This document shows, piece after piece, positions 1-8,663 of a stretch of 64,000 nt of DNA. Location: positions 298,180 through 362,179 of the forward strand of contig QGHH01000002.1 of assembly GCA_003640645.1 (NCBI GenBank), written 5' to 3'. Position 1 is the first letter of the stretch. Every line of letters starts with the position of its first letter. The notes below the pieces were generated by a model, which saw only the letters and a list, made by a program, of their open reading frames with translations, had not been told where the DNA came from and did not search any database. Source of the DNA: Fredinandcohnia aciditolerans. Lineage in GTDB: Bacteria; Bacillota; Bacilli; Bacillales; Bacillaceae_L. The position numbers and the translations under genes are program-made.

Positions 1-1
1 A

Positions 2-1156
2 CTGCACTTTCACACGGATCATAAGCTAGGCTTCGGTGAAGCAGAAGTTATCTATATTGCAGTAGGTACACCTCAAAGAGAAGATGGTTCTGCTGAACTA
101 AAGTATATTGAACAAGCTGCTAAGGATATTGCTCGTAACATTACAACAAACGTGATCGTGGTAACAAAGAGTACTGTACCTGTTGGAACAAATGAGTTTG
201 TAAAACAAACTTTAGTTAATCACTTATCTGAAAATGAAATGCAAGGTCTTAATGTTGAAGTTGCATCAAACCCCGAGTTCTTAAGAGAGGGTTCAGCTGT
301 AAATGATACATTTAATGGAGACCGCATAGTCATAGGTACAGATAATGAAGAAACAGCAGCAATACTAGAAAAAATCTATGAGCCATTTAATCTACCAATT
401 TATAAAACAGATATTAGAAGTGCTGAGCTTATTAAATATGCTTCAAATGCATTCTTGGCAACAAAGATTAGCTTTATCAATGAAATTTCAAACCTATGTG
501 AAAAATTAGGTGCAAATGTTGAAGCTGTTGCATATGGTATGGGCCAGGATAAAAGAATTGGCAAACAATTCTTAAATGCTGGTATTGGTTATGGTGGATC
601 TTGTTTCCCTAAAGATACACATGCATTAGTGAATATCGCTAACACAGTTGACCAAGATTTTGACCTTTTAAATTCTGTTATTACTATTAATAATAAACAA
701 CAGGCATCTATTGTTAAAAAAGCAAAAGAACAACTTGGTTCATTACAAGGTAAAAAATGTGCGGTACTTGGATTAGCTTTTAAACCGAATACTGACGATA
801 TGCGAGAGGCTGCTGCTATTACAGTATCAAATATGTTACTCGCAGAAGGAGCAGAGGTTATTGCTTATGACCCTATCGCTACGGAAAATGCAAAAAAAGT
901 ATTACCAGCAGAGGTTACGTACGCAGCTACTAAAGAAGATGCACTAATTGGTGCTGATATCCTATTCCTAATTACAGAGTGGGATGAATTTAAAAATATG
1001 GATTTGAATGAGGTTAAAAACTTGTTAAATAGTCCTATTATATTCGATGGAAGAAACTGCTTTGAATTAGAGACAATGAGAGAGTTAGGCTTTGAGTACC
1101 ATTCTGTTGGAAGACCTTCAGTATTAATGGTTGAAAAGGAATTAACTACCGTATAA
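2..1156 (+). CDS. UDP-glucose 6-dehydrogenase, 5' end outside the window
   Basis: This enzyme oxidises UDP-glucose to UDP-glucuronate with two NAD+ in the cytosol, supplying uronic acid for surface polymers. The open frame runs from base 2 without a start codon, so the N-terminal Rossmann dinucleotide-binding segment is missing; the GTG at 152 is internal, because homologous sequence (IAVGTPQREDG) lies before it. Visible family landmarks are STVPVGT, the central helix segment, GGSCFPKD with the catalytic Cys codon at 602-604, and the C-terminal UDP-binding fold containing GLAFKPNTDDMREA. A terminator follows at 1194, so this gene closes a unit coming from the left. It is of the TuaD/Ugd type rather than the UDP-GlcNAc 6-dehydrogenase type at 31053. 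Function is confident; the exact polymer served is inferred from the neighbouring glycosyltransferases. Confidence 0.93.
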   Translation: MHFHTDHKLGFGEAEVIYIAVGTPQREDGSAELKYIEQAAKDIARNITTNVIVVTKSTVPVGTNEFVKQTLVNHLSENEMQGLNVEVASNPEFLREGSAVNDTFNGDRIVIGTDNEETAAILEKIYEPFNLPIYKTDIRSAELIKYASNAFLATKISFINEISNLCEKLGANVEAVAYGMGQDKRIGKQFLNAGIGYGGSCFPKDTHALVNIANTVDQDFDLLNSVITINNKQQASIVKKAKEQLGSLQGKKCAVLGLAFKPNTDDMREAAAITVSNMLLAEGAEVIAYDPIATENAKKVLPAEVTYAATKEDALIGADILFLITEWDEFKNMDLNEVKNLLNSPIIFDGRNCFELETMRELGFEYHSVGRPSVLMVEKELTTV

Positions 1157-1193
1157 TTTCTTATTTAATAGTAGATAAAATGGAACTACCATT

Positions 1194-1231
1194 AGCAGAA
1201 GAGATATGTAAATATTGCTTCTGCTTTTTTG
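1194..1231 (+). terminator. Rho-independent terminator after UDP-glucose dehydrogenase
   Basis: Perfect 8-bp inverted repeat AGCAGAAG (1194-1201) / CTTCTGCT (1218-1225), 16-nt loop, followed by a run of T. It separates the dehydrogenase from the following glycosyltransferase. Confidence 0.75.
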
Positions 1232-1310
1232 CGAGTTACGCTAATTGTAGGTGCAATATATATGATTCGGATGGGGGAGAATAAAAATTCGAACATTCAT
1301 AAAGAAAACA

Positions 1311-3818
1311 TTGAAAAAAGTGGCGAGTTCGTTAACTCTTGAACAGAAAAAAACGATTAAAAGATTCTTATCGCCTAAACATAGAAAGTTTATTGAACGG
1401 ACCCTATCACCTAAAGATACAAACATGCTAAAGAGGCTGGAAAGACATAAGCGTCTTATGTTAAACCTTGGTTTTACTGAACGGGGCTATCAAGATTTAT
1501 TAATTTTGGCTAAGGATGATAATAAGCCAAAACTTAAAAGGTTGGCTGCATGGGAATTAGCTTTGTTTCACGCAAATAAATACTCGATTGAAGATGCAAA
1601 GGAATCTTTGAAGTTTATTGATATTGCAATTGATGGCGTGAAAGATGATGTTAAGCTAAGAGCGGCTGCTGTACTAACAGCTGAGAGTTTGGACTTACTT
1701 GGAAGGGTAAATGAAGCAAGGGAAATTATTGAACAAGCTCCGGGCTTTGGTGAAAATGCGGATCTTTATTTAGCTATGTCAAATCTTGAAACAGATATTG
1801 AAAACAAACTTTCTTGGATCAATCAAGCTTTGGAGTTATATCATATCTCGAACATCTCAGTTAAACCACACACAAACCTTTCTATTTATGACTCACTAAG
1901 AGTAAGCGATGATTCGGAAGTAACTCAGAATGGAGAAATTGCACAGGATATTAAGGTCACCGTAATTGTTCCTGTCTATAATTCCGAAGAAGTAATCCAA
2001 ACGGCTTTAACCTCTATATTAAATCAAACGTGGAAAAATTTGGAGGTGTTAGTTGTAGACGATTGTAGTACAGATTCAACTACAATGATTGTTGACGAAT
2101 TTGCAAGAAGAGATAATCGTGTAACTTTGATTAGAGCTGAAAAAAATGGCGGTCCCTATGTTGCTAGAAACTTAGCCCTAGCTTATGCAACTGGACAATT
2201 TATTACGTGCCACGATGCTGATGATTGGAGCCATCCATACAAAATAGAAACACAGGTTTTACACCTTAAGAAACATAAGTCTATTATTGGCAATACCTCT
2301 GAACAAGCACGTGCAACAGATGAATTAAAATTATACCGAAGAGGTAAGCCTGGCTACTATATATTTGACAATATGTCCTCCTTTATGTTCAGATATGAAC
2401 CTATAATGGACAAAATTGGATTTTGGGATAGTGTTCGATTTGGGGCGGACTCTGAGTTTATTAGACGAATAAAAAAGGTATTTGGTGAAAATGCGGTTGC
2501 GAATCTCAAAACTGGTCCACTTTCGTTTCAGAGACAATCAGATAACTCTTTAACTGCCAATGATGCCTTTGGTTATCATGGTTATTTTATGGGAGCTAGA
2601 AAAGAGTATTTTGAAGCCTATAATTACTACCAATCCAATAGTGATAACCTTAAATATGATTTTCCGCAAGTCAAGAGACCTTTTATGATTCCCGAGCCTA
2701 TGAAACCTAATCGAGAAGTATCTCCATCACAGCGACGTCATTTTGATGTTATTATAGTATCTGATTTTCGTTTAGATGGTGGTTCTAATCTTTCAAATAT
2801 TGAAGAGATTAAAGCTCAAAAAGCAATGGGGTTGCGAACAGGATTAATCCAGATGTCGCGTTATGATTATAATGCTTGGAAAAAAATTAATCCGAAGATA
2901 CGAGAAACTTTAGATGAACACAATGTTCAAATGATAGTATATGGAGAAAAGGTTTCCTGTGACCTATTAATTGTTAGGTATCCACCGATTCTTCAAGAAC
3001 GTCAAAGCTATATTCCTGATGTAGAAGCTAAACAAGTAAAAGTAATTGTAAATCAAACTCCTATGAGTGACTACGGACCAAACGGCGTACTTCGTTATAA
3101 TATTGACATTTGTAATCAAAACCTTACTTCTTGGCTAAATAAAACGGCTACTTGGTTTCCTATTGGCCCGTTAGTTAGAGAAACCTTGCGTAAACAGCAT
3201 AGTTCTGAGTTGGAATCTATTTCATTGTCCGATAATGATTGGGTAAATATTATTAATGTGGATGAGTGGAAAAGAGATAAATCCCCAATAAGTAATAGGA
3301 AAATTCTAATTGGAAGGCATTCAAGAGATAATAAAGTGAAATGGCCGTCTGACAGAGAAAGTCTATTATCTGTTTATCCAAATGATAATAGATACGAGAT
3401 TCATGTGTTGGGTGGAGCGGAGTCACCCAAAGCTGTTCTTGGAAAGCTACCGGGTAATTGGAAGGTGTTTGAATTTGGTGAAATTAATCCAAAGGATTTC
3501 TTAACTTCACTTGATGTCTTTGTGTATTACACCCATCCAGATTGGGTCGAGTCCTTTGGCCGTGTTATTATTGAAGCCATGGCTGTTGGGGTGCCAGTTA
3601 TTGTACCTTCTCACTTTAAAGAATTATTTGGTAATGCAGCAATTTATGCTGAACCATCCGAAGTAACAAGAAAAGTACGAGAACTAATGGATGATCCTAG
3701 TTATTATGACTTCCAAATAACTCTGGCCCAAAATTTTATTGAATCTAACTTTGGTTATTCAAAGCATAGAGAAAGAATTATGGAAAGCAAAGGTGTGGAG
3801 CTAGAATATTCATTATAG
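1311..3818 (+). CDS. Large bifunctional glycosyltransferase (GT2 plus GT4-like domains)
   Basis: Predicted cytosolic or membrane-associated polymer glycosyltransferase. From a TTG at 1311, residues 1-200 are an alpha-helical repeat-like region containing LGFTERGYQDL. A GT-A (GT2) domain follows from about residue 215 (VTVIVPVYN, then VVDDCSTDS near 248 and the metal-binding-type HDADDWSH near 301). The C-terminal third ends in a GT-B (GT4) half with the EX7E-type signature ESFGRVIIEAMAVGVP near residue 747, so two transfer activities are likely. The start is uncertain: neither the TTG nor the nearby GTG has a ribosome binding site, whereas GGAG at 1276-1279 sits 7 nt before an in-frame ATT at 1287. 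Residues 1-620 are clearly paralogous to the protein at 6289, which lacks the GT4 half. Sugar specificity cannot be read from the sequence. Confidence 0.85.
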   Translation: MKKVASSLTLEQKKTIKRFLSPKHRKFIERTLSPKDTNMLKRLERHKRLMLNLGFTERGYQDLLILAKDDNKPKLKRLAAWELALFHANKYSIEDAKESLKFIDIAIDGVKDDVKLRAAAVLTAESLDLLGRVNEAREIIEQAPGFGENADLYLAMSNLETDIENKLSWINQALELYHISNISVKPHTNLSIYDSLRVSDDSEVTQNGEIAQDIKVTVIVPVYNSEEVIQTALTSILNQTWKNLEVLVVDDCSTDSTTMIVDEFARRDNRVTLIRAEKNGGPYVARNLALAYATGQFITCHDADDWSHPYKIETQVLHLKKHKSIIGNTSEQARATDELKLYRRGKPGYYIFDNMSSFMFRYEPIMDKIGFWDSVRFGADSEFIRRIKKVFGENAVANLKTGPLSFQRQSDNSLTANDAFGYHGYFMGARKEYFEAYNYYQSNSDNLKYDFPQVKRPFMIPEPMKPNREVSPSQRRHFDVIIVSDFRLDGGSNLSNIEEIKAQKAMGLRTGLIQMSRYDYNAWKKINPKIRETLDEHNVQMIVYGEKVSCDLLIVRYPPILQERQSYIPDVEAKQVKVIVNQTPMSDYGPNGVLRYNIDICNQNLTSWLNKTATWFPIGPLVRETLRKQHSSELESISLSDNDWVNIINVDEWKRDKSPISNRKILIGRHSRDNKVKWPSDRESLLSVYPNDNRYEIHVLGGAESPKAVLGKLPGNWKVFEFGEINPKDFLTSLDVFVYYTHPDWVESFGRVIIEAMAVGVPVIVPSHFKELFGNAAIYAEPSEVTRKVRELMDDPSYYDFQITLAQNFIESNFGYSKHRERIMESKGVELEYSL

Positions 3819-3867
3819 ATTTATATACAATAAGGATTTACTGTTTTATAGAAAGGATGATATAAAC

Positions 3868-6228
3868 TTGCTCAAAATGGAAAATGCTTTTTTAGTTGAT
3901 ATTTGTCTAGGTTTTCCGTTAGGTAAGATTTGGTTTCCATCAGAACTTCCTGAGGTTGAGGAAGATGCAGCACCGGAAACTTTCTTATTGAAAGGAAAAC
4001 AGTTGGCGTCAGCAAAATTATTGGCGGAGAGAAAAGATAGTTCAATAGTAAGTTCTATTATTGGATTGAAATCTCGGGCTGATAATTTTCTAGGAATGCC
4101 AAATATAAGTGTAACTCATAAAGTGAAGATACATGAAGGTGCAACCCGGAACGACTATTGTTCCCTTGCAAAATACTGGTGGCCAAATCCAGAAACAGCC
4201 AATGCGTTACCATATATAAAAAGGGATGGAGACATTAATCCCGATTGTTATAGTTCAAATTATGATGTAAGTCGCCTTGAGAGTTTTTCTGAATCAACTG
4301 TTGTACTATCATTAGCCGCATATTTTACAGGTGATATGAGGTATGCAAAAAAAGCTAGAGAGTTAATTAATACATGGTTTGTAAATCCAAGTACAAGGCA
4401 AACACCACATTTTAAATATGCACAAATTATTCCTGGTCAAAGCTCATTCAGGATTGCTGGTTTAATTGAAGCTCGAAGACTGATATATGTTGTTGAAGCT
4501 ATTCAGCTATTACATCATTTAGATGTATTATCAAATGAGGAATATGAACAATGTATCGAATGGTTTAGTGAATTATTAACTTGGATACTTGATGAGGATC
4601 GGGAACAAAAGATAAAAAAACAGCAGAACAATATCGGATTTTGGATTGATCTTCAATGTCTAGTTTATGCAAAATTCAGTGGTAAACAAGATGTAGCAGA
4701 TCGGGTAATTTGTGAATTTACAGTACCTAGGTTTGATATCCAGATAGATGAAGATGGAAAACTTCCAAAGGAATTGACAAGAGCGAAACCATACGATTAT
4801 GTAGCATTTACCTTACTAGCAATGGCAGGGCTAAGTGCAGCAAGCGAAAATGGTGAAATCAGTTTAGCTGAATATTCGACTGAAGAAGGTAGAAGCTTTC
4901 AAAACGCCTTTAATTGGTTGAATACCACATTTAATAGTAATGACCTCCAAGCATCAAGTATTGCTCTAGGACGCCTAGTTAGCACTCAACAGCAATTAAA
5001 TTCTTTGAAAGCAAAAAATAAGGAATTAGAAGCTATCATAAGTGAAAATGGGAGACTTATAACAGAAGAATTACAAAAACACAATGAAAGTGATTTTCAA
5101 AGAGTCTCAAACAAATTGAGAATTGCAGAAAGAGAATGTGAGAGATTACGTTTAGAATTAAATGAAAACTATAGAATGTTGATGAACTCTGCGTTTCAGT
5201 ACCGTGGAATTGATTTTCTTGTGGAAGAGCAAGTCGGAAAAATAAATCAGTTGAAAGCAAAAAATGTAATCGAAATTGACAATGGTATTAATCTAAAGGA
5301 TAAACTTGATAACACCGAAAGAGAACTAGAAAAACAGGTTGAAGACCTTGAGAATACGAGGAATAAACTAGAAGAACAAGTAAAACTATATGAAATTGAA
5401 TATATTAAAACACAGAATTTACAAGTCGAAATTGAGCGTCAAAAAGAACTAGAAAAACAATTAAAAGCTAGGTTGGATGAAACGGAAATCAGGCTTAATG
5501 ATGAACGAAACAGGAATTTAAATCAAGAACTAGAACTGCGCAAGGATATAAATAATTACCAAGAAGAATTAATAAATAGTGCTAAAGAGAATAGTCAAAT
5601 AAAAGAAGAGATAATAAAGAGAGCACAAGAAAATAATGGGTTGAGAGAACAACTTATTAATATCATTCTAGAAAATAAATCGATAAAAGAAAAAGAAATT
5701 GAGTTAAACCAAATAATTAATGAGCAAATACAACAATTAGATGTCTATGAAAATGATTTAGAGATTGGTTATGAAAATCAAGTTGAGGCTTTAAATACAA
5801 TAGTCAGTTTGTTTAAAGACTTAAAAAGTGAAATTTCAAAGAACCATGGTCATCTTAGAGATAAGTATGAGTTATTGCACGAGATTGATATGCTCAAAAA
5901 TGACTTTGAGGTTGAAAAGTCAAAAAATCGAGAACTCAGTAGTCTTTTAAGAAAGAAAAGACAAGAAGACCTAGTTTTTTATGAGGAAAACCTTTTAAAA
6001 ACACAAAAAACTTTAGAAGCTAAGAAAAAAAATAATAAAGTTATTAGCAAAAAGATTGAAACTAAAGTATTGAAACTAAATCAGGTCGAGGAAAAGTATA
6101 AAAATATAAAAAGAGAAAGAAATAGATATAGACGATTATTTAATGAGATGCAATCTAGTCGAACATGGCGCTATACACTTCCAGCTCGTAAAATGATTGA
6201 TACCATAAAGAAAATAGGGAACAAATAA
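3868..6228 (+). CDS. Alginate-lyase-fold protein fused to a ~390-residue coiled coil
   Basis: Residues about 75-345 resemble the alginate lyase superfamily (PF05426 type) helical barrel: NDYCSLAKYWWPNP, a helical core, then QQNNIGFWIDLQ and a final ELTRAKPYDY segment. In active members the NNH(G) motif supplies a catalytic His; here residue 256 is Ile (N254-N255-I256), so lyase activity is doubtful. No signal peptide is visible, unlike secreted lyases. Residues about 370-765 are nearly continuous Glu/Lys/Leu-rich coiled coil, and the protein ends with SSRTWRYTLPARK and a basic amphipathic tail. TTG at 3868 is chosen because AAAGGA lies 10 nt upstream; the ATG at 3877 is badly spaced. It sits between two paralogous glycosyltransferases, so a scaffold or chain-length role is my inference. 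Function unproven. Confidence 0.7.
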   Translation: MLKMENAFLVDICLGFPLGKIWFPSELPEVEEDAAPETFLLKGKQLASAKLLAERKDSSIVSSIIGLKSRADNFLGMPNISVTHKVKIHEGATRNDYCSLAKYWWPNPETANALPYIKRDGDINPDCYSSNYDVSRLESFSESTVVLSLAAYFTGDMRYAKKARELINTWFVNPSTRQTPHFKYAQIIPGQSSFRIAGLIEARRLIYVVEAIQLLHHLDVLSNEEYEQCIEWFSELLTWILDEDREQKIKKQQNNIGFWIDLQCLVYAKFSGKQDVADRVICEFTVPRFDIQIDEDGKLPKELTRAKPYDYVAFTLLAMAGLSAASENGEISLAEYSTEEGRSFQNAFNWLNTTFNSNDLQASSIALGRLVSTQQQLNSLKAKNKELEAIISENGRLITEELQKHNESDFQRVSNKLRIAERECERLRLELNENYRMLMNSAFQYRGIDFLVEEQVGKINQLKAKNVIEIDNGINLKDKLDNTERELEKQVEDLENTRNKLEEQVKLYEIEYIKTQNLQVEIERQKELEKQLKARLDETEIRLNDERNRNLNQELELRKDINNYQEELINSAKENSQIKEEIIKRAQENNGLREQLINIILENKSIKEKEIELNQIINEQIQQLDVYENDLEIGYENQVEALNTIVSLFKDLKSEISKNHGHLRDKYELLHEIDMLKNDFEVEKSKNRELSSLLRKKRQEDLVFYEENLLKTQKTLEAKKKNNKVISKKIETKVLKLNQVEEKYKNIKRERNRYRRLFNEMQSSRTWRYTLPARKMIDTIKKIGNK

Positions 6229-6288
6229 ATAATATTTGTTAGCAAAGTATTAACTATCTTCCCCTACTAATAAAACGGAGGTTCTAGT

Positions 6289-8547
6289 ATGTTAACTTCT
6301 AAAGAAGATGCAATTAAGAAGCAAATGGAGAAAGTCCAACAGGAACTCGAGAAAGAACTACGACGAGAAAAGGAACTTTCCAAAAAAATTGAAAAAGTCG
6401 AAAAAGAGTATAATGAATTCTTAGCTAAGTACAAAGAACTCGAAAAGGAAAATAAAAAGTATAAACATGGCTACAATGAAATTAGTAATAGTAGGACATG
6501 GAAGTATTTCGAGCCGGCTAGAAGAATTGGTAAATTAATTAAAGGCATTGGACAAGGATCTAAATTAAATGAATCTACGGCTAAACCTACAACCAATAAT
6601 TTAAATGACGATAAAGACAAGAAGAATAATACTCCAAATAGTAAAGAAAAAGAAAAGCTTGAGGCCAAAAAAACTGCGACGAAAGCAGTTGATAAAAAAT
6701 CGGTAAGTAAAGAAGAACAAAAACTTGTTGAGGAACTTCGTAGAAGACTTCAGAATCTTGGATTTACTGAACGTGCGTACAATGAATTGTATGATATTGT
6801 TAAAAGTCAATCCAGTAGTAATAGTTTAAAAAGAAAAGCTGCTAGGGTTTTAGCATTATGGCATGCTAATGAACGGACTAAGGAAGGGGCAAAAAAATGT
6901 TTAGAGATGCTTGAGATAGCCCTTAAACATGAAAAGGATCGTGTTAAGTTACGTCAATCAGCAGTTATGGCTGCTGAATGTCATGATGCTTTAGGTAATT
7001 TTGAAGAAGGCAAAAGATTATTATCACAAGCGTTAGAAACAGAAGTCCACATCGACTTAATACTTGCTTCTGCCAATCTCGAGTCCTCAATGGATGAAAA
7101 GTTAAAGGTAATTAATAAAGCTCTAGACTTATATAAAATAAAAAATGTATATATTGAAACGCCAATCAAGAAATCATTTTACGATTCCTTAAGGGTTAAT
7201 ACAAATGACTTGTCTTATATATCTTCTGCTAACAACCCTAAGGTAACAGTAATCGTTCCTGTTTTTAATGCAGAGGATGTAATCGAAACTGCATTGGATT
7301 CGTTATTAGCTCAAACTTGGACTAACTTAGAAATTATTGTTGCGGATGATTGTAGTACTGATTCGACAGTATCAATTGTTGAAGGATACATCAAAAGAGA
7401 TCCTAGGGTGCAATTAATTATCACTGAGACAAATGGTGGTCCATATGTAGCAAGGAATATGGCAATGTCTAAAGCTACTGGTGAGTTTATTACAGTAAAC
7501 GATGCTGATGATTGGTCTCACCCACAAAAAATTGAAAAACAGGTTAATCATCTTCTAAAAAACCCGAATGTAGTTGGAAATACTTCTCAACAAGCTCGTG
7601 CAACAGAAGATCTTCAATTTTATAGACGTGGTAATATGGGAACATTAGTATTTCAGAATATGTCATCTTTTATGTTTCGACGTAAGTTAGTACTAGAAAC
7701 TATTGGTTACTTAGACTGTGTGCGATTTGGCGCAGATAATGAATATATTAGAAGATTGAAAAGGGCTTTTGGAGAAGAGGCTATTGTAAATATTAATTCA
7801 GGGCCACTTTCGTTTCAAAGGCAAGATAGTGGATCACTTACAGGAAATAAAGCTTTCGGTTTCCATGGTTTTCTAATGGGTGCTAGAGCTGAGTATTTTG
7901 AAGGCCAAAATTATGCTCATGATAATTCAGAGTCTATCTATTATGATTTTCCTTCAAAAAAACGTCCATTTGCCATCCCAGAACCAATGTGGCCAACAAG
8001 AGACAAGAATACAATAGAAGGAAGAAGACACTTTGATGTCATTATTGTTTCTGACTTCAGACAAACTGGAAAACAAAATAAATCGGACCTAGATGATATA
8101 GTATTCTATAAAGAAAAAGGACTTAAAGTTGGTCTGATTCAAATGAATTCTTATGAAGATAACCCTAAGAAAAAGGTTCAGATTTCAATTAGGGAAATGT
8201 TAGATTCGGACAGAGTACAAATGATTGTCTATGGTGAAAAGGTATTGTGTGATTTCCTTCTAATCAAGCAAGCACACATTTTACAAGATAAGCAAGAGTT
8301 TATCCCGGATGTAAAATGTAACGACGTTCATGTCATAATAGATCAGGATACTGTTCTTAAAAGACATTCCAACTTAAATAGTTGTCAGAAAAACTTAAGA
8401 TATTATTTTGACACTACTGGTATCTGGCATCCTGAGAATCAAACTGTAAAAGAACTTCTTATTAATAATTATAAGAAAGAGATAGATAATTTATCTCTGG
8501 CTAAAAACTGGTCAGGGGTAAAAAATACTCTTCTTCAAAAGATTTAA
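6289..8547 (+). CDS. GT2 glycosyltransferase with N-terminal coiled coil; truncated paralogue of the 1311 gene
   Basis: ATG at 6289 follows an ACGGAGG ribosome binding site. Residues 1-65 are charged coiled coil, followed by NSRTWKYFEPARR, the same type of motif that ends the preceding protein. A Lys/Asn-rich linker runs to about residue 150. The rest is collinear with the 1311 gene product: helical region with LGFTERAYNEL, GT2 domain from about residue 318 (VTVIVPVFN, VADDCSTDS, NDADDWSH) and the C-terminal extension beginning near KRPFAIPEP. It stops where the 1311 protein continues into its GT4 half, so this copy has one transferase domain. The acidic residues expected for GT-A catalysis are kept, so it looks functional rather than decayed. 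Likely acts with its neighbours on the same polymer; acceptor and donor unknown. Confidence 0.85.
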   Translation: MLTSKEDAIKKQMEKVQQELEKELRREKELSKKIEKVEKEYNEFLAKYKELEKENKKYKHGYNEISNSRTWKYFEPARRIGKLIKGIGQGSKLNESTAKPTTNNLNDDKDKKNNTPNSKEKEKLEAKKTATKAVDKKSVSKEEQKLVEELRRRLQNLGFTERAYNELYDIVKSQSSSNSLKRKAARVLALWHANERTKEGAKKCLEMLEIALKHEKDRVKLRQSAVMAAECHDALGNFEEGKRLLSQALETEVHIDLILASANLESSMDEKLKVINKALDLYKIKNVYIETPIKKSFYDSLRVNTNDLSYISSANNPKVTVIVPVFNAEDVIETALDSLLAQTWTNLEIIVADDCSTDSTVSIVEGYIKRDPRVQLIITETNGGPYVARNMAMSKATGEFITVNDADDWSHPQKIEKQVNHLLKNPNVVGNTSQQARATEDLQFYRRGNMGTLVFQNMSSFMFRRKLVLETIGYLDCVRFGADNEYIRRLKRAFGEEAIVNINSGPLSFQRQDSGSLTGNKAFGFHGFLMGARAEYFEGQNYAHDNSESIYYDFPSKKRPFAIPEPMWPTRDKNTIEGRRHFDVIIVSDFRQTGKQNKSDLDDIVFYKEKGLKVGLIQMNSYEDNPKKKVQISIREMLDSDRVQMIVYGEKVLCDFLLIKQAHILQDKQEFIPDVKCNDVHVIIDQDTVLKRHSNLNSCQKNLRYYFDTTGIWHPENQTVKELLINNYKKEIDNLSLAKNWSGVKNTLLQKI

Positions 8548-8575
8548 TTTAAAAATATTTATGGTTACTGGTGGC

Positions 8576-8641
8576 TATAGAGAAGATAGAGTAAGGAGAG
8601 ATAAAGTAGATTTTACTACTACCCAAACTTTCTTCTCTATA
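8576..8641 (+). promoter_or_regulatory. Structured leader upstream of the TupA-like gene
   Basis: Perfect 11-bp inverted repeat TATAGAGAAGA (8576-8586) / TCTTCTCTATA (8631-8641), with a smaller nested stem around AGTAG-atttt-ACTACT. The outer 3' arm ends 7 nt before the AAGAAGGAGA ribosome binding site at 8648. There is no following T-run, so it is not a standard terminator; it may affect translation or processing. Confidence 0.4.
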
Positions 8642-8663
8642 CTAGTAAAGAAGGAGACTTGTA

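Noticed and set aside
6219-6240. AT-rich 18-mer CAAATAAATAATATTTGT, also present near 27165
   Set aside because: Low-complexity self-complementary sequence; two occurrences in an AT-rich genome are not meaningful.
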